From: Cyanobacteria bacterium J069
Lineage (GTDB): Bacteria > Cyanobacteriota > Cyanobacteriia > Elainellales > Elainellaceae
DNA: 35,807 nt
Assembly (NCBI GenBank): GCA_003695655.1
Contig: RFIF01000294.1
Location: forward strand, 1-35,807
Reading direction: 5' to 3'
This document shows, in pieces, positions 28,703-35,807 of the stretch (its first letter is position 1; each line of letters begins with the position of its first letter). The position numbers and the translations under genes were made by a program. Under the pieces are notes generated by a model that saw only the letters and a program-made list of their open reading frames with translations, had not been told where the DNA came from and did not search any database.

Positions 28703-31700
28703 CTATTCCAGCAAGTCAGGCACCTGGCACAGTCGTTTGAGGTTACTGCGCGGCTGATTCTTTTGCAGGAATTGAGTCGCTGTGGCGGCATCCAGCGGCC
28801 GGCTGAAAAGGTAGCCCTGCATTTCCTCGCACTGGAGCGATCGCAGCTTTGCCAGTTGATCCACGGTTTCGACTCCTTCGGCCACGACGTTTAGATTGAG
28901 TCCCTGCCCCAGCGCCACAATTGCTGCGACGATCGCCGCATCATCTGGGTTTTCAATCACATCTTTGACGAAAGAGCGATCGATTTTCAGGGTGTGCAGC
29001 GGGAACTGTTTCAGGTAGCCCAGCGAAGAGTAGCCCGTGCCAAAGTCGTCCATGGCGATGCGGACGCCCATGAGCTGAAGCTCTTTGAGCAGTGTGGTCG
29101 TGAACTCGACATTCTGCATCGCGGCTGTTTCGGTGATTTCTAGCTCCAGGCAGGTGGGAGGCAAACCCGTTTCTGCCAGAATGCTGGCGATCGTACCCAC
29201 CAAGTTTGGCTGCTGAAACTGGCGAGCCGATAGATTCACCGCTACCCGCAGCGGGCCCAGACCAGCATCGAGCCAGTGCTTGTTTTGCAGGCAGGCCGTC
29301 CGCAGCGCCCAAGACCCAATCGGCACAATCAGCCCATTTTCTTCCGCCAGCCCGATAAAGGTCTGCGGTGAAATCAACCCAAGTTGGGGATGCGTCCAGC
29401 GCAGCAGCGCCTCCATCTGAATGATTTCTCCTGTGAGAATGTTTACCTGGGGCTGATAGTGGAGGGTAAATTCCTGGCGCTCCAGGGCGTAATGGAGGCT
29501 GCTGTCGAGAGCGAGGCGCTCTGTAGACTGGCTCGTAATCGCCGTGGTGTAAAACTGGTGATTGTTTCGCCCCTGTTCTTTGGCCAGATAGAGCGCCGCA
29601 TCGGCATTTTTTAGCAATGTCTGGGCATCGGTGCCATGTTCGGGAAAGAGGGCAATGCCCATGCTGCAAGTGATGTGTAGCTCATGGCGATCGACATAAA
29701 AAGTGGGGCGCAGCATTTCAGAAATGCGCTCGGCGATGCTGCGGGCATCCTGGGGCGACTTGAGGTTGGACAGCAGCAGGGTGAATTCGTCGCCGCCCCA
29801 GCGGGCGATTGTGTCTTCTTCGCGCAGGCAGCAGATCAAACGTTGGGTTGCTTGCTCCAACAGGCGATCGCCCACGGCATGGCCTAGGGTGTCGTTGATC
29901 GTTTTGAACCGGTCTAGATCCAAAAAGATCACGGCAAAGGCTTCGCGGCTGCGGCGGGCGCGGGAGAGCGTGAGATACAGGTGGCGGTTGAACATCATGC
30001 GGTTGGGCAGCCCCGTCAGCGCATCGTGAAATGCCTGATAGCGCATTTGCTCTTCGGTGCGCTGTCGTTTGATGGCTCCGCCCAGACTCGCGGCGATCGC
30101 CAGCAGGCTCGACTCTTCACTGGCCGACCACTGTCGCTCTGTGTTGCAGTCATCCAACCCGATAAATCCCCAAAACTCATCTTCGATAAAAATCGGCACC
30201 ATCATTGTGGCCAACACGTTTTCCTGTTGCAGGATGGCCTGCTCAGCCGCCGGAAAATCTCGCGTGATCCCCTGCACCGTCTTGCCCAGCATAAATTGCT
30301 CATACCAGCGGTTCAGCCCATAGGTTGCGTAGAGCTGGTTTTGCCACTGGGGCGAAGTCGGCGCTATCGACTGCTCAAACCATTCGTAGCGCACGCTCAT
30401 CGCCCGTACTCCCGTCATGATGTGGGGATGATTTTCGACTATAAACACGCGATCGACTTGGGTGGTCTGGCCCATGATGGCGATCGCCTGCGGAATTGCC
30501 ACGGACAAATCTTCGTAGGCCAGCAGGCAGTTTGTCGCTTTTGCAACGCCCTGTAACAGGTTGTCGCGCTTGAGCAGATCAATTTCGGCCCGCTTGCGCC
30601 GGGTAATGTTTTCAACAGTGCCCTCAAACCGGACAAGCTGACCCGTCGCATCGTAGAGCGCCCGGGCCGACTCGGAAATCCAGATGATGCTGCCATCCTT
30701 GCAATAAACCTCCGACTCAAAGCCTTGCACAGTGCCCAGCGTTAGCATCAACTGCACAAATTCGGCGCGGCGCTGCGGGTTCACATAGAGCTGATTTTGG
30801 ATGTCGGTTAGATTGGTTATCAGGTCGGCCGGCGAGTCATAGCCATAGAGCCTGGCCAGCATGGGATTGACCATCAAGTATTGGCCGTCGGGCGTGCTCT
30901 GAAAAATGCCTTCGACTGCGTTTTCAAAAATGCCCCGATATTTCGCCTCAGCCACTTGCAGGGCCTCGACTGCCCGCGCTTGCTCGATGGCGATGCCCGC
31001 CAGCGGAGCGGCAATTTCCAGGAGCGACCAGTCTGCGTCTGAGGGCAGGCGCGGCGTTGAGCTGTGAATGGCGATGCTTCCTAAGACACTGTCTTGGGAT
31101 GACAAGATTGGCACCGACCAGCAGGAGATCACTCCAAACTGATGGGCAAAGTCTCGATAGTCTGCCCAGAGGGGATCTTGGCGCACGTCTGCCGTAATCA
31201 CGGGCGATCGCCGATACATCGCTGTGCCGCAAGCGCCCACTTTTGGCCCAATGGTCAACCCTTTTAGCTGCTCCACATAGTCAGCCGGCAGCCCATTTGT
31301 AACGCCAGCACAGACTTGCTGCCCGTCAGCATCGAGCAGCAAGAGGGAACTGGATAGTCCGCCCGTCTGGGCTTCGATGACTTGTAGCAGCAGGCTCAGG
31401 GTTTCCGACAGATCCGCTCCGGTGGCAATTTTTTCGAGGACGCGCTTTTGTCCGGCCAGCAGATTTTCTGACTGCTTGCGCTCGGTAATGTCGCGGGAGA
31501 CGGCAATAATTTCTTGCACTTGCTCGGTCAGCGGATCACACAGCATTTTGCTGCGCGTTTCAAACCAAATGTAGTGACCGCTGGCGTGCCGAATTCGGTA
31601 GACCACGGGCACATGGCTCAGCAGAGGCGACGGAGACGAGGCCAATGGCTGGAAGCGATCGCCATCTTGAGGGTGCAATAAATCACAGAGCGATCGCCCC

Positions 31701-34228
31701 ACCAACTCCTCAGGCGCATAGCCCAACAGCGCCTGACAGGCCGGCGAAGCGTAGAGATAGGTGCCATCGGGCGCATGGCAGGAAATTAAATCTGTGGCGT
31801 GTTCGGCTAACAGCCGATAGCGACCCTCGCTCTGACGGAGGGCATCTGCCGTCTGGGCCCGCTCCAGGGCCAGCGAAATGGCTGCCGCCCCTGCCCTCAG
31901 CAGATCCACTTCCGCAGGTGTCCAGACCCGCGCCTCTACGCAGTTTGAAAAGCCAACAAAGCCAAAAAACTCACCGTTCACCATGAGCGGCAGCACCAGC
32001 AGGGACAGCACTCCCTGCGGTTCGAGCACGGCCCGCTCTGTAGCAGACAACTCCGCCACAATTCCTGTATAAGAGCGACCGGCGGACAGGACTTGCTGAA
32101 ACTGGGTGGAATAGTCCCGATAGGGCAATCCTTGCAGCAGCGGCCAGTCAATATTGGGCGCAATGCCCTCAGCGCACCACTCCTGCACATAGTGCATCCG
32201 CAGATTACCTGCTGCGTCGCAGCGATTCTCAAAGACATAGACCCGACTGGCTCCAGAAATTCGCCCCAGCCTTTCAGAAACTGCTGTGTAAATGTCGGCC
32301 TGGTTGTCCAACGAGAGCAATTGCTGCTGCAAGTCTACAAGTGTTGCCAAATATTGCTCCCGCAAGGCCAGCGCTTCTTCGGCCTGCTTGCGCTCGGTCG
32401 TGTCGTCGTAGGAGCCAAGAATGCCGATAATTTTGCCAGCCGCATCAAAAATGGGCACTTTGCTGGCATCCTGCCAAATTTCGCGACCGTCAGCCAGCAC
32501 TTTTTTGCGAACCATGTGCAGCTTTGCCTGCCCCGTTTCTAGCACTTGGCGATCGCTGATGACATATCGCTCTGCCTGATCCTCAGGCCACAGGTCATAG
32601 TCTGATTTGCCTAGTAGCTCATTGGGATCTTCTAGCCCTGCCGACCGCGCAAAGTGGCGATTGCCGCCCTGATACCGCAAGTTGCAGTCTTTCCAAAAAA
32701 CATGCTGGGGAATGTTGTCGAGAATCAGCCGCAAGAAGGCTTTTTGCTCTTCCAGGGCACGCTCGGTGCGCTTGCGGTGGGTGATGTTGCGCACGCTGAC
32801 GATAAAGGTTGGTTCGTCCACTTCCTGGAGAGATGACAAACCGCAGTCGGCTATCCGGGCTTCAAAGAATCGCTCCTCTTCGGCAAACAGCAGGCTGTAT
32901 TCCAGAGTTTGCACAATGCCGGTCTGGGCAGCCTGGGCGATCGCCAGCATCATCGACTGGGCAACGCGAGCGGGCAGCAGTTGATCAATCTGGCGGCCGA
33001 GCTGATCGCTCAAGGGTTGCACCAAATCTTCCTCTTGCTCTGCCTGGATATGTAAACAGGTGCCCTGTCGATCAACCAGAAACAGCATCTCTGGCAGCGC
33101 CCGTAGTAAGTTGCGGTTGATGGTTTCACTTTGGCGCAGGGCCTCTTCGGCCTGCTTGCGGTTGGTGATGTCTTCTACGATGCCAAAGGTAAACTGGAGC
33201 GCCCCAGCATCGTCTCGCACCGCACACACCGTTAGATTCGCCCAAAAAACTTCGCCCGTCTTGCGAATATAGCGCTTCTCAATTTGATAGTCATTGCGCC
33301 GCCCCTCCAGCAGTTCTTGCATTAAGGCCACGTCAGTCGCCAGGTCATCGGGATAGGTGTAGTCGGCAAACCTCATGCTGCAAAACTCTTCCCGGCTGTA
33401 TCCAAAGATTTGGGTCGAAGCGGGGTTAATGTCGATCACTCGCCCATCTAGGGCCGTCATGCCAACGCTGAGGTTGGTATGTTCAAACACCGCGCGAAAC
33501 CGAGCCTCGTTTTGCCGTAGCGCAACTTCGGTCTGATGAAGCTGCATTACCGTGCCCAACTGGGCGGCGATCGCCACCATCAGCCTCAGCAACTGCGGAT
33601 CTTGGGAACGAGACTCCTGGCTGCCAAAAACCAGTACCGCCAGCAGGCGATCGCCCACTATCACGGGCACCCCCAGCGCTAACCGGATTTCGGGATCTTG
33701 CCCAGCCGCTCCAGGCTCGATAGTAAGGGCGATCGACGTTGAGTCTGCCAAATCTGGCAGCGCAGGCTGCAATCTGAGGTCGGTCATCCATTCAGCCCGA
33801 CGACTGCGCCACACGCGCCCTGGCAGCGCAGGCCCCAAATTCCCCCTGAGATTAGACGCCAGACTGAGCAACGGCGTCTTTGCCTGGCAGCCCAGCTCCA
33901 TTGACCGTTCCAGGCACTCCTGCACCCAAGCAGCCGCACACCGAAGCCGCTCCTTTCCGTCTGCTGGCAACCAGCACTCGCCCAGCGCCCAGCCCGTAAC
34001 CTGGCAAATTTGCTGGAGGAGCTGACGCAGATGAGCGGCAAAATCCTCTGGACTCACATCCACTGTCCAGGTTCGCTGATCAAACAATCCTTCTAAAAGC
34101 TGTAAACCCTCCACGACCCCAGACCTCTCAAGCTCATCAGGGTCTGAGGTCTCCGGCACGCGATCCAACCCACCAGAAACATCCGTCTCACAGGTCACAC
34201 GCCGCGGTTGGTCAGGCATCAGCATCAT
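28703..34228 (-). CDS. multi-sensor PAS/GAF diguanylate cyclase/phosphodiesterase (GGDEF-EAL), 1841 aa
   Basis: Several PAS/PAC units ending in DITxRKxAE-type linkers, interspersed GAF-like regions, RWGGDEFTLLLSN (intact GGDEF) and QMEALLRWTHPQLG (intact EAL); no obvious TM segment. Confidence 0.95.
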   Translation of the reverse strand: MMLMPDQPRRVTCETDVSGGLDRVPETSDPDELERSGVVEGLQLLEGLFDQRTWTVDVSPEDFAAHLRQLLQQICQVTGWALGECWLPADGKERLRCAAAWVQECLERSMELGCQAKTPLLSLASNLRGNLGPALPGRVWRSRRAEWMTDLRLQPALPDLADSTSIALTIEPGAAGQDPEIRLALGVPVIVGDRLLAVLVFGSQESRSQDPQLLRLMVAIAAQLGTVMQLHQTEVALRQNEARFRAVFEHTNLSVGMTALDGRVIDINPASTQIFGYSREEFCSMRFADYTYPDDLATDVALMQELLEGRRNDYQIEKRYIRKTGEVFWANLTVCAVRDDAGALQFTFGIVEDITNRKQAEEALRQSETINRNLLRALPEMLFLVDRQGTCLHIQAEQEEDLVQPLSDQLGRQIDQLLPARVAQSMMLAIAQAAQTGIVQTLEYSLLFAEEERFFEARIADCGLSSLQEVDEPTFIVSVRNITHRKRTERALEEQKAFLRLILDNIPQHVFWKDCNLRYQGGNRHFARSAGLEDPNELLGKSDYDLWPEDQAERYVISDRQVLETGQAKLHMVRKKVLADGREIWQDASKVPIFDAAGKIIGILGSYDDTTERKQAEEALALREQYLATLVDLQQQLLSLDNQADIYTAVSERLGRISGASRVYVFENRCDAAGNLRMHYVQEWCAEGIAPNIDWPLLQGLPYRDYSTQFQQVLSAGRSYTGIVAELSATERAVLEPQGVLSLLVLPLMVNGEFFGFVGFSNCVEARVWTPAEVDLLRAGAAAISLALERAQTADALRQSEGRYRLLAEHATDLISCHAPDGTYLYASPACQALLGYAPEELVGRSLCDLLHPQDGDRFQPLASSPSPLLSHVPVVYRIRHASGHYIWFETRSKMLCDPLTEQVQEIIAVSRDITERKQSENLLAGQKRVLEKIATGADLSETLSLLLQVIEAQTGGLSSSLLLLDADGQQVCAGVTNGLPADYVEQLKGLTIGPKVGACGTAMYRRSPVITADVRQDPLWADYRDFAHQFGVISCWSVPILSSQDSVLGSIAIHSSTPRLPSDADWSLLEIAAPLAGIAIEQARAVEALQVAEAKYRGIFENAVEGIFQSTPDGQYLMVNPMLARLYGYDSPADLITNLTDIQNQLYVNPQRRAEFVQLMLTLGTVQGFESEVYCKDGSIIWISESARALYDATGQLVRFEGTVENITRRKRAEIDLLKRDNLLQGVAKATNCLLAYEDLSVAIPQAIAIMGQTTQVDRVFIVENHPHIMTGVRAMSVRYEWFEQSIAPTSPQWQNQLYATYGLNRWYEQFMLGKTVQGITRDFPAAEQAILQQENVLATMMVPIFIEDEFWGFIGLDDCNTERQWSASEESSLLAIAASLGGAIKRQRTEEQMRYQAFHDALTGLPNRMMFNRHLYLTLSRARRSREAFAVIFLDLDRFKTINDTLGHAVGDRLLEQATQRLICCLREEDTIARWGGDEFTLLLSNLKSPQDARSIAERISEMLRPTFYVDRHELHITCSMGIALFPEHGTDAQTLLKNADAALYLAKEQGRNNHQFYTTAITSQSTERLALDSSLHYALERQEFTLHYQPQVNILTGEIIQMEALLRWTHPQLGLISPQTFIGLAEENGLIVPIGSWALRTACLQNKHWLDAGLGPLRVAVNLSARQFQQPNLVGTIASILAETGLPPTCLELEITETAAMQNVEFTTTLLKELQLMGVRIAMDDFGTGYSSLGYLKQFPLHTLKIDRSFVKDVIENPDDAAIVAAIVALGQGLNLNVVAEGVETVDQLAKLRSLQCEEMQGYLFSRPLDAATATQFLQKNQPRSNLKRLCQVPDLLE

Positions 34229-34341
34229 AGAGTAAGACTGGGATAAGAAAGAAAGCTGCGGGATCTTGGTTTCAATAACTGGAACAATCTAAACAATCTG
34301 AACCTGCCGGACAGCAACCTGCACTTCCCACATTCTCTGTA

Positions 34342-34381
34342 AGAAGGCATGAAACGCAAAAAGAAGGCATGAAATGCAAAA
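34342..34381. repeat. 20-bp direct tandem repeat
   Basis: AAGAAGGCATGAAACGCAAA and AAGAAGGCATGAAATGCAAA; degenerate third-copy-like ACAATGTGTGAAATGC follows. Confidence 0.9.
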
Positions 34382-34542
34382 CAATGTGTGAAATGCTCGG
34401 TATGACCAAGCTCAAGATTGGAAATATATTCTTGATATAAAGTGAAAATAATGCAGCGCTAGTCTGCAAGCCTAACTAGAGCAAAAGCTATCCCGCAACG
34501 GAAATATTGCGGAGGGCGCTTATATTTAAGGGTTCACGATTA

Positions 34543-34615
34543 TTACGTGCTCACTAAATTATTAAGTTTATTCAGTGTTCACTAATTCAGTGTTCACTAA
34601 CTAAGTGTTCACCAA
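34543..34615. repeat. 15-bp iteron-like repeat TTCAGTGTTCACTAA
   Basis: Identical copies at 34571-34585 and 34586-34600, variant CTAAGTGTTCACCAA at 34601-34615, and an isolated variant TTACGTGCTCACTAA at 34543-34557. Confidence 0.88.
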
Positions 34616-34851
34616 TTGTTTAATCGAATCGCAGTTCTATGGTGCATCATGCCATAGTTTTCCAGCTTCCAGCTTCCCTAATAGTAATATCATGATATGA
34701 TAGTGAAACGCTATGATTGACACCCGCAATCCATTGTTGCAACCAGGCAAAACTGAGTAAGGGAAACCAGCTAGAGAGCAAGAGGTAGAAATCCGAGGGC
34801 ATCACCTCTAAAGACCCCTGAAGACTTACGTAAAGATCTAAGAATAAGCAT

Positions 34852-35466
34852 CTAGGAAGAGCAGCGGACGGGGCCCAAATATTGCTTGAGAGAGGGGGAA
34901 AACACCTCGTAAATCAGCGTGATGGGATGGCCATGGTGCCAGAAAAGGTAGTGCCTGCCCCAAAAAGGCCCGGCTTCTCCAAAAGCCAGCTCCAGATTTG
35001 GGGAATGCCCAAAATAAATCCCCTGCACATCTCGATATAGTTCCGTCCGCAGCCGTGTCAGGTTCACCCAGATACCCAGCGAGCGGTTTTGCAAATACTC
35101 ATCTACATGCTCGGCATTCCACCAGGATGTGGCATAGGCGAGGCGCTGCCCTGAGGCAGTGCGCAACCAGACCTGTCGCCGCACTCGCGGTCCGGGCACC
35201 ACAGAAATCTGCTCAGGCGCGTAGTCGCCATCCATCCCGACCAGCGACATATCGATCACGTCCACCTCGGTCGGCTCGCCCGTTAGCAGTTGCAGGTGGC
35301 GCGTCGGCGATCCATCCCCCAGCAGCAGCATCTGCCAAGCTGGAGCCAACTGATGGTGTGGCAGTCCCTTTTGCACCATGTCTTCACCCCCCTGCCAGAG
35401 CGGGTCTAGGGCTTGCCAAGCGGTCGGCAAGGGTGGGCGTTGGGTCGGCTTGGTGGCTGGAGTCAA
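34852..35466 (-). CDS. chorismate lyase-like protein (4-hydroxybenzoate synthesis)
   Basis: APAWQMLLLGDGSPTRHLQLLTGEPTEVDVIDMS, PGPRVRRQVWLRTASGQRLAYATSWWNA, RSLGIWVNLTRLRTELYRDVQGIYFGHSPNLE. Confidence 0.82.
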   Translation of the reverse strand: MTPATKPTQRPPLPTAWQALDPLWQGGEDMVQKGLPHHQLAPAWQMLLLGDGSPTRHLQLLTGEPTEVDVIDMSLVGMDGDYAPEQISVVPGPRVRRQVWLRTASGQRLAYATSWWNAEHVDEYLQNRSLGIWVNLTRLRTELYRDVQGIYFGHSPNLELAFGEAGPFWGRHYLFWHHGHPITLIYEVFSPSLKQYLGPVRCSS

Positions 35467-35807
35467 GGCTGGCTAGGGGTTAGGGGTTGGAAGTTAGGGG
35501 TTGGGCTAAAACTTGTGGAGTAAACTGCTTGGATGCCAATTCACTCGATCCTAATGTGCATGCCCTCACGATTCTGAGAAGCGGTAGAATGGCGATTTAC
35601 AAAACTTTAAGCTTGTATTTGCATCATAACGTGAATTCCGCCAGCAGTTAGGCCAGCGCTGGGCTGAAGCTGCTCCCGTTGGCATCAGCATTGCAGAAGA
35701 ATCCCCTGCAATTCCTGACCCCCAACCCCTAATCCCTTTAAAGGGCGCAGGGCTTACGCAGTTGAAACGAGTTTTATAGATTCTGGATGATTTTTCGCGG
35801 GCTGCGC

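Noticed and set aside
34342-34615. Possible CRISPR array
   Set aside because: Repeats are directly tandem with no unique spacers of constant length, and no cas genes are present.
1-35807. Abundant GCGATCGC octamers as a novel motif
   Set aside because: This is HIP1, a well-described cyanobacterial iterated palindrome; it only supports taxonomic assignment.

Overview
Chromosomal segment of a filamentous-type cyanobacterium. The highly iterated HIP1 palindrome GCGATCGC occurs throughout, and most genes are housekeeping. Left end: a cyanoexosortase A locus (HpsJ-like partial, associated protein, exosortase), a WecG/TagA-type glycosyltransferase, a helicase, tpiA, and a PEP-CTERM surface protein that is the probable exosortase substrate. 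A 93-bp MITE-like inverted-repeat element with a candidate 5-bp target duplication lies just downstream of that substrate gene. Middle: small heat-shock protein, DUF2808 protein, ArsS-type radical SAM enzyme with its CMD/peroxidase-like partner, a small two-gene membrane cassette including a collagen-like protein, clpC, rimI, lysA, cdaA-uppS-ydcF-like, DUF3143/J-domain pair, glycosyltransferase-ribF, MBL hydrolase, surE, pheS and a pentapeptide protein. Right end: a 1841-aa PAS/GAF/GGDEF/EAL protein and a chorismate lyase-like protein. I found no CRISPR array, rRNA, confident tRNA or intact transposase. The best leads are the collagen-like two-gene cassette with a shared N-terminal motif, the exosortase plus substrate plus MITE neighbourhood, and a recurring pattern of unrelated short tandem duplications at gene ends, several overlapping stop codons. 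I ran no database searches; family names come from motif recognition.
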